From the NCBI RefSeq assembly GCF_902806685.2, contig NC_048545.1, positions 1,017,001 to 1,081,000 of the forward strand: a stretch of DNA of 64,000 nucleotides, read 5' to 3'. How positions within the stretch are numbered: position 1 is the first letter of the stretch; each line of letters starts with the position of its first letter. The notes beneath the pieces are model-generated. The model did not search any database. It saw only the letters and a program-made list of their open reading frames with translations, and was not told the DNA's origin. Of this stretch, positions 28,112 through 39,799 are shown piece by piece. Source of the DNA: Maniola hyperantus (taxonomy: Eukaryota; Arthropoda; Insecta; Lepidoptera; Nymphalidae). Both the position numbers and the translations under genes were made by a program.

Positions 28112-28273
28112 CTAGATTATAACATGGGGTTATTCAAGGGGCGGACCAACAAATTCCTAAAAGGCCGGCAACGCATCGGCGGCTCCTCTGGTGCTGCAAA
28201 TGTTCATGGGCGGCGGTAATCACTTAACATCAGGTGACCCGCCTGCTCGTTGTATCTATTAAAAAAAAAAAAC
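28112..28273 (+). mobile_element. non-LTR 3' end, near-identical to 36482
   Basis: ACTAGATTATAACATGGGGT to CAGGTGACCCGCCTGCTCG and an A tract. Over about 130 bases I see no difference from the larger copy at 36120-36640, so insertion was recent. Confidence 0.8.
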
Positions 28274-28311
28274 ATGTAGGTACATCCTATTTGGACCTAT
28301 CACAAGTTTTA

Positions 28312-28838
28312 GGCAGTGGTCCGAACGCCGCCGCCGCCGCGCCGGCGAGAAAATGTCTAACTATCGGCGATTTTCTCTCTCAAGAAACGCACGATAAAAA
28401 TGTACATTCCGTGTAAACGAAAGAGATGCATATATCAAAAGTTGCTCTCTGACTGTTCACACTGCCGGCGACGACTCGCTTTACTTGCTCGCTGGCTTGA
28501 AAACGTTTAACGCGCGCGCAGGTTTGAAAAGGACTGAGCGACCGCGGGCGAACGGCGCGAGTAATCGCACTTCGCACTTGCACTCTTGCTTACAGCCCGG
28601 CGACAAAACTATCGAAACTACACACTCGCTTCCCGCTGATGGCCAACTCGATTAAGATAGATAGATAGATAGAAATACTTTATTGCACACAATAAATATT
28701 ACATTATAAATATTACAGTAACTAAGACTAAAAAAAAAAAAAAAAAAATTGTATGCAAAGGCGGCCTTATTGCTCACAGCAATCTCAGTTTCTAGTTCTA
28801 CTCGTTTCTCGTTCATCGTCGGCGGTCGGACCACTGCC
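28312..28838. mobile_element. TTA-flanked MITE interrupted by a non-LTR 3' end
   Basis: GGCAGTGGTCCGAACGCCGC at the left is mirrored by GGCGGTCGGACCACTGCC at the right, and TTA lies on both sides. About 28655-28795 is an inserted reverse non-LTR 3' end (GATAGATAGATAG, TTTATTGCACACAATAAATA, poly-A). The GC-rich interior is not coding. Confidence 0.7.
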
Positions 28839-29164
28839 TTATTCTGAACCTAATTTGAGTTTAATATGTTTTCAGTATACGTGACTGTGGGCACAAAATA
28901 GCACACTTTGTATAGGAAACTTATCCGTCTTGTCTAAGCTAAAATTACTAACGCACTTAGTGAGGGGTAAAAAATAAATAGATACAACGTCGAAGGCAAA
29001 AAAGCTATAAAACGACTTATGGAACAAATTAAATTGCTTCTAGCCAATTAAGTTTCGTAGATGAGGAAACACGGCAAAAAGAAAGTGAGAGTACGCACGT
29101 TTTTTGTTGGTCTCGTATAATAATATGTAGTTAACTATATTAATCAGTAACTGTACATTGGAAT

Positions 29165-29428
29165 TTTATAATTTCTAAATTTCTGGTCTGGTCTGGTGGC
29201 AGGCTTCGGCCGTGGCTAGTTACCACCCTACCGGCAAAGCCGTGCCGCCAAGCGATTTAGCGTTCCGGTACGATGCCGTGTAGAAACCAAAGGGGTATGG
29301 GTTTAATAAAAACTGTCATACCCCTTCCAGGTTAGCCCGCTATCATCTTAGACTGCATCATCACTTACCACCAGGTGAGATTGCAGTCAAGGGCTAACTT
29401 GTATCTGAATAAAAAAAAAAAAAAAAAC
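29165..29428 (+). repeat. SINE-3 copy
   Basis: TTTCTGGTCTGGTCTGGTGG, CTACCGGCAAAGCCGTGCCG and GACTGCATCATCACTTACCA, ending in an A tract. Head missing. Confidence 0.8.
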
Positions 29429-29461
29429 TTGAACTGTAGGTACAAGTGGTACAGTTTAGTA

Positions 29462-29690
29462 CATCATCATCATCATGATCAACCCATCGCCGGCTCACTA
29501 CAAAGCACGGGTCTCCTCTCAGAGTAAGAAGGGTTTGGTCAAGTGCGGATTGGCAGACTTCACACACCTTTGAGAAAATTGTAGAAAACTCTCAGGCACG
29601 CATGTTTCCTCACGATGTTTTCTTTCACCGTTAGATCAAATGACATTGATTGCTTAAAATGCACATGTGACATGACTCCAACCTTGAATG
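29462..29690 (-). repeat. SINE-1 copy
   Basis: CATCATCATCATGATCAACC, GGCTCACTACAAAGCACGGG and GATTGGCAGACTTCACACAC. The tRNA-like head is truncated. Confidence 0.8.
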
Positions 29691-29767
29691 GAAAGCTGGA
29701 AGAAATCTCTATTTAGAGATAAGCATTTCCAATGTAACTTAATTTATTATTACTTTGTAACTATATA

Positions 29768-29952
29768 GAGCCTCAATAGCTCAACCGGTAAAGGAGTGGA
29801 CTGAAAACCGAAAGGTCGACGGTTCAAAACCCGCCCGTTGCACTATTGTCGTACCTACTCCTAGCACGAGCTTGACGCTTAGTTGGAGAGGAAAGGCGAA
29901 TATTAGTCATTTAACATGGCTAATATTCTTTATAAAAAATAAAAAAAAAACT
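29768..29952 (+). repeat. SINE-2 copy
   Basis: AGAGCCTCAATAGCTCAACC and GGTTCAAAACCCGCCCGTTG, ending CTAATATTCTTTATAAAAAA. SINE-3, SINE-1 and SINE-2 lie in a row from 29165. Confidence 0.85.
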
Positions 29953-30299
29953 ACTATTTTGATACTTGAAAAATAAAAATAAATAAATAACTCCGAAAGG
30001 TGAGTGCCCGGGATCGGTCTTCGATCCCCCGACCGAGTTTTATCCAAGGATTTATATTTTGTGGCATCCGTTACAAATTGTAATCGTTTCTCACTGAGTA
30101 ATGACAAAATATCAGAAAGAAGCAAAAAGTTTTAGCTTTGTCATAATTACGACCGTGAGAACGGTTTATAAATAAATAATCAATAGGTAGGACGTAACGT
30201 TATTATACAATCATCACTTGTCAAGCAGTACAAGCACACAAGGAACAACAAACCAACTGTAGTACCCACAAGAAATACGAAATGTACCATGTATATGGT

Positions 30300-30482
30300 G
30301 CACTAGCTTATGGTAATACGGAATACATAAATTTCAAACCCCCATTTAACCCACTTGGGGATGTAATTTGTGAAAATCCTTTCTTAGTGGGCACCAACTC
30401 TTTACAAAGAATACACCCTCCAAATTTCATATCTCTAGGACCAGCGGTTTAGGCTGTGCGTTGACTCGCACTTGGCCGGTTT
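30300..30482 (-). mobile_element. HEL-A relative, diverged, joined to a TIR-C2 end
   Basis: CTAGCTTATGGTAATACGGA, AAAATCCTTTCTTAGTGGGC and ACCAGCGGTTTAGGCTGTGC, then GACTCGCACTTGGCCGGTTT from TIR-C2. A similar subfamily member is at 42180-42590. Confidence 0.5.
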
Positions 30483-30614
30483 CTTGCCATTAGCGATAAG
30501 ACCGCTTTTGCATGCTGCGTAGTTCTGTACCTTGTTTTCTTTTCTTCTGTTAAAAAATAGGCAACTCAAAGTTAGAGGACAGTACCCGAAACAGAATCCC
30601 GGATTCCCAGCAAG

Positions 30615-30800
30615 CCGAGGCCACCAGGCAAACAACTTGAGCAATGATGCGATTGGCTGGCGAATGGCGGGTGCCCGCGATTGGTTGATCAGTCAGCGCG
30701 AGTGCATGCGATTGGTTGATTCGTCGACTTTCGCTTCCCAGATTGGCCAATTTTCTCCCACTACATTGCTTCAGGTCCAAGTTGTTTGCCGGGCACTATA
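30615..30800. repeat. short TIR element with GATTGG repeats
   Basis: GGCAAACAACTTG near 30627 and CAAGTTGTTTGCC near 30778 are inverted. Between them CGATTGG-[CT]-TG occurs three times. Likely a MITE. Confidence 0.5.
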
Positions 30801-31160
30801 CCTAACTTTAGCCTAAGGCAAGTTGTAGAAGGACATTAAAGATATGCATTTTTTAATGAGTGTACATTTAGGCATTGTCAATTTTACGTGTTCAATTTGA
30901 TGTTAGCTTGGTTCCGCCGAAGGAAGCACTTGGCTTTGGCAACTTCCTTCCGGGCGATGTCAAGTATGGTGTCGACATCAATCATAATACGCCGTGAACG
31001 TATTCGGAAGTGGCGACCTGAATTTCAGCCTATCAAAGTAAAAACTACTATTGGCATAGCTACAAGTCTTCTTCTTCTTCTTTCTTCTTTGGGGCTATAC
31101 AGGTCCTTACTATCCCTGAATCACTGCGACCGTCTCCGATCTATTTTGTTTGCCTCCACT

Positions 31161-31553
31161 TCACACTTCCTTATCAAATCCTGTGGCCGCCATCAGCACC
31201 ACCTTCTTGACTGGAATTGAAGTAACATCCTCCGGATAAATGATGTGTCTCCCTAGGTGGACGCTACGTTTGTGCATCAGAGCAGGGCAGAAGCAGATAA
31301 TGTGCATCGGAGTCTCGGGAGACTCGTGGCACTCTCTGCAGATGTCCGAGCCCTGGAGCTTAAGGTTATACATGTGCCTTTTCAGGCCACAGTGACCCGT
31401 TAAAGCTCGCACCAGGATGCACATGTTACTTCTGTTAAGCGACAGCACCTCAGATGCTACCTTCTTGCTGAAGGATTTAACCAGCGCTTTCGAGTGGTTT
31501 AACCCTGGCAAGTTTCTCCAGCGGTTGAGTGTGTCATAGTAGCAATAGGTCAA
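31161..31553 (-). pseudogene. non-LTR retrotransposon RNase H-type C-terminus
   Basis: A 130-residue frame reads LVRALTGHCGLKRHMYNLKL, then CRECHESPETPMHIICFCPA (C-x2-C-x3-[ST]-x3-H-x4-C pattern) and RSVHLGRHIIYPEDV. This is the end of jockey/R1-like ORF2 after the RNase H domain. 5'-truncated and without a start. Confidence 0.7.
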
Positions 31554-31689
31554 GTCTTAGTACGCTTACACTCCCCCGTACCCGCCACGTAGCGGCGATT
31601 ACGCACTCGGCACTACACTTCCGTCGTCCGAGGTCTGTCCGTCATCCGTGAGAATACCTCGGTTGTGCCTCGGATTCAAATCGGACATA

Positions 31690-31915
31690 GCATCGGCGCA
31701 GCTTGTCCCCAGCATTGGGAGGAACAGCTTTGGGAGATAACAGATAATAAAGGTGTAAAAAATCTGACGTCAAAGTAAAAAGTATCTCCAAAAGCCACCA
31801 TGAACCAAACCAACATCCAAACACAGTTCGTCCCAGTGTTGGGTACAATACACACAGAAACTTTCAGCTTTTATAAAATAACAAAGGTCTAGCACGCGAT
31901 AGCTCTCTCTCTCTC
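31690..31915. repeat. single arm of the AAGCTTTCAGCTTTTATAAAAT MITE
   Basis: TCCCAGTGTTGGGTACAATA, AACTTTCAGCTTTTATAAAA and AGGTCTAGCACGCGATAGCT match arms at 41200 and 52180. It ends in a (CT)n run, 31903-31921. Positions 31920-32590 hold nothing recognised. Confidence 0.55.
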
Positions 31916-32589
31916 TCTCTCTGTAGGTAAGCTCTGCGTAGGAATGACAGACGTACTCGTAAATATGCCAAAGATATCGCTTGAATAGCTTGGATTTTGA
32001 TCCAAGATCGGATTAGTAGATACGTAAGCAATATCCGAGTTCGGTCCGAGTTTTTTTCGCTTGTATGAAGTGTCGGGGGTGAGAATGAGTTCATAATTTG
32101 GTGAATGGCTTATCATCATTATCACCGTATCGATGTCTTTCTGTTGGTCAAAGACAATGTTTAAATTGAGATATATCAACTCTTCATTCATAGTTTCACG
32201 TCACTTAGCGCTGAAAATTTTCCGCTTCAGTGATGAAGCAACGAGAAAGTATGTCAAAAATAAAACTAACATTCTTTTAAATTAAAAAGGGACAGTGCCT
32301 TTTAAATTCCAGAAAATTACTACTCGATAACTCGGTGAAAAGTTTAGAACGACAAAAGATTTAAAAGACTAATAGAAATCTCCGTCATTTCGCTGAGAGG
32401 ACGGTAAATAACAATGCTTTGCAGCGAGCAGTATAATACAAACAAAACGTCAGATTTAAACATTATCTCTCAACCGAGGTGACCTTGTTCGTGAAGACAA
32501 AAGGAATTCCTCCGCAAAAGCGAGCTCTGATAGCGGGGAAACTAGACATTGTAGTTAATGAACAAACAATAATATTTACTAAACGATAC

Positions 32590-32835
32590 AATGATCGGTT
32601 TATGTCATAGTCCGCCACGCTGGTCAAGTCGGATTGGCAGACTTCACACACCTTTGAGAGCATAATGGAGAACTCTCTTATGTAGATTACCTTCACCGTT
32701 AAAGCAAGTGATACCTATAGTGCCCAGGATCAACGCCCCCTCCCCTAATACTATCTACTAACCATTAATTTTAAGTTTGTTTGTACCTTAGGCATAAGAT
32801 GAATAAACCAGTTTTCTTTCTTTCTTTCTTAATAG
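32590..32835. repeat. SINE-1 fragment followed by a non-LTR 3' end with (TTTC)n
   Basis: GCCACGCTGGTCAAGTCGGA and CCTTCACCGTTAAAGCAAGT are SINE-1. CCTTAGGCATAAGATGAATA and a TTTC run at 32811-32830 form another 3' end. Confidence 0.5.
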
Positions 32836-33658
32836 GAGGCAGACGTTTTAACCAGTAGGCTATGACCGCTTTTTGTATACGGTATAAGCAGGATATTCTA
32901 TTAACTTATAAATAATAATAATTGGCCAGACAACGACTATTAAGGCACTCTTATCTGTATTCTCGTATAAAATCAACCGGATCTCCAAGATATTGGGTAT
33001 CTTCAGGAAATTTCTTTCGTCGGAGTCCGTCATCATCATCATTAACAACCCATCGCTGGCTCACTACGGAATCTCTGGTCTCCTCTCAGAATGCAAAAGA
33101 TTTTTGTCGGAGCCCGTAGCTAAAGAATTACACAAAGATTTCACTTCAACGTTAAACATGCGGTATAACCTTCCTGTCAAAGGGGTTACGCAGGTACACT
33201 ACGGATGACTTAGTGGAACAGTTAGATGGCTTCTTCACACTGAAAAGCCTCAACTAAGTAACAGTTTACTGTACTAACTACTTAGATTGTAGCCTGGTTC
33301 AAGCAGCTCCGTCGGGGCATTGGAGGATAATGTGTCTAGCAATGGTTAATTTAATAAACAAAGAATTTCTTTTGACTTGTACTGGATTGTTCAACGTTTT
33401 GCAACGAAGAACGTGCGATGAACTGAAACTATTAAGCACGTTTCCTTGAAAACTCAAGAACTCAAAGGTCTCTTGAGTTGAGTCGAGTTGAAAGAGCTCT
33501 GTGTTCTTGGTAGGGATCCTCGTGCCCTAATTAAGTAGGTCAACACTACAATTAGTGTTATGAAGGATTGCAGAGGTACCTAAAGGAAATACTTGCTCCT
33601 TCATTATCGTAGGTGCCTGGATTCAGGTTTTAAAAGGATTAGTTAATATTCATAATTG

Positions 33659-33875
33659 TCATCATCACGATCAACTCATCCCAGGCCCACTACGCTGTCT
33701 GAGCTGAAGCTGAACTGAGCACGGGTCTCCTCTCCGAATGAGAAGAATTTAAGTCATAGTCCACACCACGTTGGCCAAGTGTGCATTTGCAGACTTTACA
33801 CACCTTTGAGAATATTGTGGAGAACTCTCAGCCATGCATGTGTCCTCACGATGTTTTCCTGCTCCGTTAAAAATC
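33659..33875 (-). repeat. SINE-1 copy, diverged
   Basis: CATCATCACGATCAACTCAT, CGGGTCTCCTCTCCGAATGA and TTTGAGAATATTGTGGAGAA. It has an extra GAGCTGAAGCTGAACTGAGC. Positions 32836-33658 and 33876-34276 hold nothing I can name. Confidence 0.65.
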
Positions 33876-34276
33876 GTATCAGATCAGACGTAGAAGACTT
33901 TTAGCGGAAGATAATGTCACAGAGTAATAAAAAGTAACAAAATACTCGAACGAAGTGGCACTACGTTCGATTCTGTTGCAAAAACAATAAGCGATTGAGA
34001 CTCCAAATACAGAATAGAAGGTTCGTATTGTGCATATAAATTAGAGGCGTAGGACGACGGACGTTGGTAGAGACAGGGCACTACAGATGCGACGTTGCAT
34101 TGCTAAAATATCGTGGGCGAATACAAGTTAGAGACAGGAAGGGACAAGCTGCATAATTAGGAACTATCCACTGGTATATAGAAACTAGATGGAGATAATG
34201 CCTTCCTCCTCATTTCGATAAAATTAGGTTAAGTCTGCAGTCTTGCAAAATTTACGAATGCGATACGTGAATCCAC

Positions 34277-34460
34277 ACGATGCGTTGCGTCCTGATACAA
34301 ATTAGCCCTTGGCTGCCATCTCATAAGTGATAATGTAGTCTAAGGTAAAAGTGGGCTAACTTGGAAGGGGCATGCCAGTTTCATTAAGCCCATACCCTTG
34401 ATCGGTTTCTACAAGGCATCGTACCAGAACGCTAAAACGCTTGGCGGCACGGTTAATAGT
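34277..34460 (-). repeat. SINE-3 reverse copy, diverged
   Basis: CAAATTAGCCCTTGGCTGCC, GCTAACTTGGAAGGGGCATG and CAGAACGCTAAAACGCTTGG. Confidence 0.7.
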
Positions 34461-34819
34461 TAGTTTAAGCTAGTTGATAAGGTTGATGACTGGTGGATAT
34501 ATAAGCGAAAAACGAGCGTTCAATTATAATCAACGACGTCAAATTGATTAAAGCGATCAAGTGAAAGGCAAGCTATTATGTCAGAAATGTGGATTGGAAT
34601 CTAAAATAGATAAAATCGTTGAGTGGCTGACGGGCGATCTAATGTCCATAACGTTTTTGGCAAGCGAACTGAAATTGCTTTTGAATTTGCTGATTTATCT
34701 TCGGGTATAATGTAATTGTTGTATTGGTGCGAGCTTTCGATGTATTGCATAACTTTATTCCGAGATTTATAATACAGTTTGAATAAATGAGTGAAGGTAT
34801 GATTTGGATGAATATCTCA

Positions 34820-35135
34820 AAAACAATAGCAGGCGATGGAGAGAGCTATGCTCTGAGTTTCTCTACGTGATCACATTAGGAGATCCGTAGAAACTAAAGA
34901 ATAACAAACAAGCGAAGCGGCATATACCTATTCGTAGTTCGAAGAACCGATAAGTTGTTGGGGTCCTAATGTGCTGGAACGGCGGCCATGAACCGAAAAA
35001 CAGTGCCGAGACCTCTTTGAAGTCCTCTGTCAAAAGAGTGCAGGGTGCTACTGGATTCAGGCGGCGCGCAAATTTATGGCGTGTGGACGTCCCTACAAGA
35101 GTACTAAGTCCAGCAGTGGATGTCTATCGGTTGAC
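34820..35135 (+). pseudogene. RTE reverse-transcriptase C-terminal relic
   Basis: CGATGGAGAGAGCTATGCTC (AMERAMLxVSLRD text), then GGTGCTACTGGATTCAGGCG and TCCAGCAGTGGATGTCTATC. This is another RTE subfamily than 1815, with many frame breaks. Confidence 0.55.
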
Positions 35136-35559
35136 GACAGTGACATTTCCAAAAAAAATAACGAATTAAAAACAAAACTTGTGTGCAAGCTTGCAAGATT
35201 TTAAAGCAAAATATTTTTAAATGCGAAAGTGTCTGTACGTCTGTTTGTTGTTACCTTTTCACGGTCCATAAAATCAAAGAGTACCACCTATCGACGGAAT
35301 TTTAAAACCCTAAATCAACGCAACTTATTCATTTTTTTTTTTCGTAAAAGCCAGTCCCTCGTCCATTAAAAATCCTATCTGTATAAACTGACCCTCATTT
35401 GCCAAACGGAGCAGTTGTCTGCAGGACCGGTTGGCAGTTGGCAGTTGGCACTGACTCACCGGCGAGTGTGACGCAACGCGCAAGGCTGCATCATCCAACA
35501 TGTGGATAATTGATGTATTGATTTCATTGCGTTATTACGCTGTTATTTCATTAGCGGGA

Positions 35560-35695
35560 TAAAAAGTAGCCTATGTCACTCTCCAGGCTTTTAACTATAC
35601 CCATGTAGAAAATTACGTCAATGCGTTGCTCCATTGCGACGCGATTGAAGGACAAACCAACAAACAAACACACTTTCGCATTTATAGTATGGGTA
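35560..35695 (-). mobile_element. HEL-B reverse fragment
   Basis: GGGATAAAAAGTAGCCTATG, GACGCGATTGAAGGACAAAC and CACACTTTCGCATTTATAGT. A related scrap is at 35215-35330. Confidence 0.65.
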
Positions 35696-35797
35696 GTGAT
35701 CATCACTGAGTCTTTTCAGCATTTTCCAAATACTAACTCCTCTAAGAAAATAAAATTTGTAGGTACTTATGATATTAAAGATTAAATGACGCACGGC

Positions 35798-35949
35798 CAG
35801 TGGCGCGCACAGGATTCAAAGCCAGGGTAAGCAGTAGTTAGGAAGGTATACCTATAACCTACTTACATTGGGCATTAAGCCATTTCAACTAGGGTAACTA
35901 TTTCTTGGGTAAGCAGTGTTTGTATGCCTCTATGAGCTGCACGCCACTG
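35798..35949. mobile_element. hAT-type MITE, CAGTGGCG family, no clear target duplication
   Basis: CAGTGGCGCGCACAGGATTC at the left and GAGCTGCACGCCACTG at the right. The flanks differ. The same family at 48782 and 49430 has exact 8-base duplications. Confidence 0.65.
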
Positions 35950-36119
35950 CAAGCAAAGCAGCGGACAAAAGCTAGTTAATTATAGAGTACAAAGAAAGCA
36001 ACTAACTTATATGTGGGCTTGACCTTAGCACGAAATAAATACCCCACAAGTCAGATGAGTCACCCGACAAGTGAACGGCGTCGATGCGTCTGCGCATCGG
36101 ATTTCTATCTAACTTAGGT

Positions 36120-36631
36120 ATATTATGGCCTTTGGGCTGGAGCACCCCAGTACCAACTCCTTCCATTTGATCGGATCCAAAGGCGGGCTGTTCGACTTGT
36201 GGACGATCCCAAACTAACCGGCTCGTTGGAAAGCCTGGAGCACCGCAGAGACGTTAGCTCTCTATGCGTGTTCTATCGCCTGTATAATGGGGAGTGCTCT
36301 GAAGAGCTTTTTGACCTCATTCCACCCTCTTTTTTCTACAACCGCACCGCGCGCCACCGTAAGGAATTTCACCCTCACCATCTGGGTGTCTGGTGCACTT
36401 CGACCGTCCGCTGCGCCAGATCCTTCTTTCCACGCACGTGCAAACTGTGGAACCAACTCCCATCGGCGGTGTTCCCACTAGATTATAACATGGGGTTATT
36501 CAAGGGGCGGACCAACAAATTCCTAAAAGGCCGGCAACGCATCGGCGGCTCCTCTGGTGCTGCAAATGTTCATGGGCGGCGGTAATCACTTAACATCAGG
36601 TGACCCGCCTGCTCGCTTGCTCGCTATATCT

Positions 36632-36717
<86 letters not shown>

Positions 36718-36720
36718 ATT
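36120..36720 (+). mobile_element. non-LTR retrotransposon 3' end with C-terminal coding and long poly-A
   Basis: The frame 36199-36585 encodes SLEHRRDVSSLCVFYRLYNG, FFYNRTARHRKEFHPHHLGV, RTCKLWNQLPSAVFP and FLKGRQRIGGSSGAANVHGR, the usual ending of a jockey-like ORF2 in Lepidoptera, with a proper stop. The 3' UTR runs to TATCTATTATA and then about 80 A (36636-36715). 5'-truncated, otherwise intact and recent. Confidence 0.8.
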
Positions 36721-36722
36721 AC

Positions 36723-37000
36723 ATTAGATTATGCTCGCGACTTCGTCCGCGTGGACTACACAAATTTCAAACTTCTATTTCTGTTTAGTCGAAGTTAGCC
36801 CGACTAGTTTTGAACCCTTCCGGGGCCTCAATGGCCTCACAGCAAGGCAGTCTCAACCGCGACGCGTGCGCGAACTGAGTCCCTGTGAAAAAGGACCCCG
36901 GAAGGGTTCGAAACTAGTCGGGCTAACGTCGACTAAACACGTGAGCAAAGACGGGTGTGAGACATGTATAATGGAAATCACTCACGATAGTTTAAACGCT
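36723..37000 (+). mobile_element. HEL-A scrap followed by Penelope-like 3' tail, copy 3
   Basis: TTATGCTCGCGACTTCGTCC is HEL-A. From 36787 GTCGAAGTTAGCCCGACTAG is the inverse of CTAGTCGGGCTAACGTCGAC at 36917. AAAAAGGACCCCGGAAGGGT lies between. The tail continues to AATGGAAATCACTCACGATA. Confidence 0.6.
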
Positions 37001-37234
37001 ATCCTGTCGTCTAATGAGCACTCATGGCATTACTCTAGTTCCGCGTATTGTATACGACCAACTCGATCAGACCATAACACAAAAGAAAAAGTAGATTATT
37101 GTCTAGAAAGTCATTCCACGCTTTTTAAGTCTAGTCACGATTGAGACTGTTAGCTTTAAAGACTAAAACAAGCAATAACCATTGTGGTTAAGATGCCCGC
37201 CTTAAGGCTATTCGGGAGGTCCCAAACTCCCGAG

Positions 37235-37552
37235 CATCATCATCATCATCATGACCCATCGCCGGCTCACTACAGAGCACGGGTCTCCTCTCAGAGTGTG
37301 AAGGGTTTTGGCCATAGTCTACCACGCTGTCCAAGTGCGGATTGACAGACTTCACATACCTTTGAGAACATTATGGCGAACTCTTAGGCATGCAGGTTTC
37401 CTCGCGATATTTTCCTTCACCGTTAAAGCAAGTGATATTTTAATTACTTAAAAACGCACATAACTCTGAAAAGTTAGAGGTGCGTGCCCGGGATCGAACC
37501 CCCGACCTCCGATTGGAAGGCGGACGTCCTAATCACTAGGCTACCACAGCTT
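37235..37552 (-). repeat. SINE-1, full-length copy with tRNA-like head
   Basis: On the minus strand the head GTGGTAGCCTAGTGATTAGG (A box) and GGGGGTTCGATCCCGGGCAC (B box) lead the unit, which ends in (ATG)n. The tail matches that of the RTE copies here, so RTE machinery is the likely driver. Confidence 0.85.
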
Positions 37553-37941
37553 GCTTTAACGGCGAGGGAAAACCTCGTTAGGAAACCTGTGTGCCTGAGA
37601 GTTTTCATAATGTTCTCAAACTATTGAACTCTTTAGGCATGCAGGTTTTCTCACAGAGGTTCCCTTTATAATGTGAGCAAGGAATAACGCAGGATTTTTA
37701 GAAATTCCCACGGAGTAAAGTGGATTTATAATTTAGCCGAGCGAAACCGCGGGAGGTCGTTAGTACCTAATATAACTAATTCAGGCTAATTTCATTATTA
37801 ATATTCTAGCTTTCTAGCATCCATTATTTTGGTTAAATTTTGAAGCAATTATGAAAATAATAATAATTATTGAGATCAGTAAACTCTTGACTTAACTTTG
37901 ATATTCATCCTTTCTTTGTGTTTAAAAAAAACTTAGGCAAG

Positions 37942-38105
37942 TATAGTCCGCGACAGGTTGAGTTGGCAATCGGGGTATGAGGCGGGGGGACGTCCCGCAC
38001 ACCCGCACGTCACACGCGCTCGCCCGCACCGGGTCAGCGCGGATGCTGTGTGGATGTGCGGGGCGTTCCCTCCCCAATTGCTATCTCGACCTGTCACGTA
38101 CGTTG
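37942..38105. mobile_element. TATAGTCCGCGACAGGT MITE, copy 2
   Basis: TATAGTCCGCGACAGGTTGA and ATCTCGACCTGTCACGTACG; GC-rich core. The right terminal TATA is lost. Confidence 0.7.
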
Positions 38106-38186
38106 TCTCTGCTACAGTACTAAAATTCATTGTAAATTAGAAAGCAAACTCTAAATAAATAAGAACATTAACATTTTTTTTTAAAC

Positions 38187-38380
38187 TAGCTGCCCCGGCG
38201 AACTTCCTACCGCCTAACAGTCGATTCTTTTTCTGGATTTAAAAAAAAAATCTCTCCGTAAGAACCATCCCCGTACCTCAAGGAATATTATGAAAAAAGA
38301 AGTAGCGAAATCGGTTCAGCTTTTCCCGAGATTTGCGATGAGCAACACATTCAGCGAATCATTTTTATATATAGAGAATA
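38187..38380 (-). mobile_element. Helitron-like HEL-D copy
   Basis: CTAGCTGCCCCGGCGAACTT, TCTCTCCGTAAGAACCATCC and TTTTTATATATAGAGAATAA. Confidence 0.55.
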
Positions 38381-38384
38381 ATAT

Positions 38385-38537
38385 TAGCTAAGTTGTCTAA
38401 TATTCCCCTTCCCCATCCAATTAGGCGTAAAGCTTGTGCTAGGAGTAGGTACGACAATAGTGCAACGGGTGGGGGTTGAACCCGCGACCTTTCGGTTTAC
38501 AGTCCGGTCCTTTAACCGTTGAGCTATCGAGGCTCCG
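38385..38537 (-). repeat. SINE-2 reverse copy
   Basis: TAATATTCCCCTTCCCCATC, GGGGGTTGAACCCGCGACCT and CCGTTGAGCTATCGAGGCTC. Confidence 0.85.
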
Positions 38538-38799
38538 ATTATTAATAGTGAACGTGGTTTTCTTCTACATAAACATGTCCAAAAGCTGATTTATGAAGTG
38601 GCCTGTTTAGTGTTTAGTGTCAAGCGCCGCTATTCCTGCGCGTGAGTCACTCGCGCCGCTACTGTCACCATTGTTTAACCATCTGTCACATATGACATAC
38701 TGATACATAGTTACCGATCATCAGTTTTGATCGAGTGGTGTGGAGATTTTTATATAGATAGGCACCTAGGTATTTTGGGTGTGATGCAACTTACGAGAA

Positions 38800-38965
38800 A
38801 ACTTTCCCCTTATGTCAGCTATAAGACCTACCTACCTGCCAAATTTCATGACTCTAGGTCAACGGGAAATACTCTGTAGGTTTCTTGACAGACACGACAG
38901 ACAGACAACAAAGTGATCCTATATGGGTGCCTTTTTTTCTTTTGAGGTACGGAACCCTAATAAAT
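38800..38965 (-). mobile_element. TIR-C2 partial copy
   Basis: TCAGCTATAAGACCTACCTA to TTTTGAGGTACGGAACCCTA. Positions 39040-39240 are AT-rich with TATTATATTATAT runs. Confidence 0.65.
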
Positions 38966-39244
38966 GATTTGATCTCAAATATATACATACCTACATAGGT
39001 ACTAATTACTGTAGATAACGAGTTACATATTTTTAGGCTTTAGGTATTTTAATTAGAGTTGACTTGATGTGATTATATTATATTATATTGACTATTTTTT
39101 TAAATTATTTCTTGGTTAATATATTACAGGTAGATAATTATTATGTGACATGTGATATTATATTATATTATGTGATGTGACTGTTGAACATTATAATTCT
39201 AAAAAAAAAGTTATAAAATAGCTTATTAATAATAGATAATAAGA

Positions 39245-39357
39245 AAATAAATTTTGCATGCCCACTGTATGGCGGATTGTAGCTGTAAATAAACCACTGG
39301 AACACCATCATTGTACCTGCAATCGTGCAAATAAATGATTTGATTTGATTTGATTTA
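39245..39357 (+). mobile_element. non-LTR 3' end with (GATTT)n tail
   Basis: TGCATGCCCACTGTATGGCG, GCAAATAAATGATTTGATTT and GATTTGATTT. Confidence 0.5.
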
Positions 39358-39799
39358 AGCTGATTAATATTTTTTTACTATACGATAAAGTGAACTTTAA
39401 CGAGATTATAATTACACGGATTCATAACTTTCTCGTTTAGTAGGTGGTTTTTACTTTCATAACTCGTAAGTTTTGTAATTCAGGCCGCCAAGTATGTCCA
39501 TAAAGACGACATAGTTCCGAAATAGTGGCCCAAGTTTAGTGCCGCCATAAACCTAGTTATTACATTTACTGCCGACTGCGGGAGACACTGCATTTCATTA
39601 TTAACTGTTTGTAATAACCTAACCACATGTATGGTACGCGACAGATCGAGATGGCCATCGGGAAGGGAAATAAATCCCTAAAAATCTTATTCCTCGTATG
39701 CTAAGTGAAGTACAGTATAATGTATGTACCGAAATGATGCGTGCTATAATTTAAAAAAAATTGGGACGAATTGGGATGAAGTAAAATACCGTATCAAAG

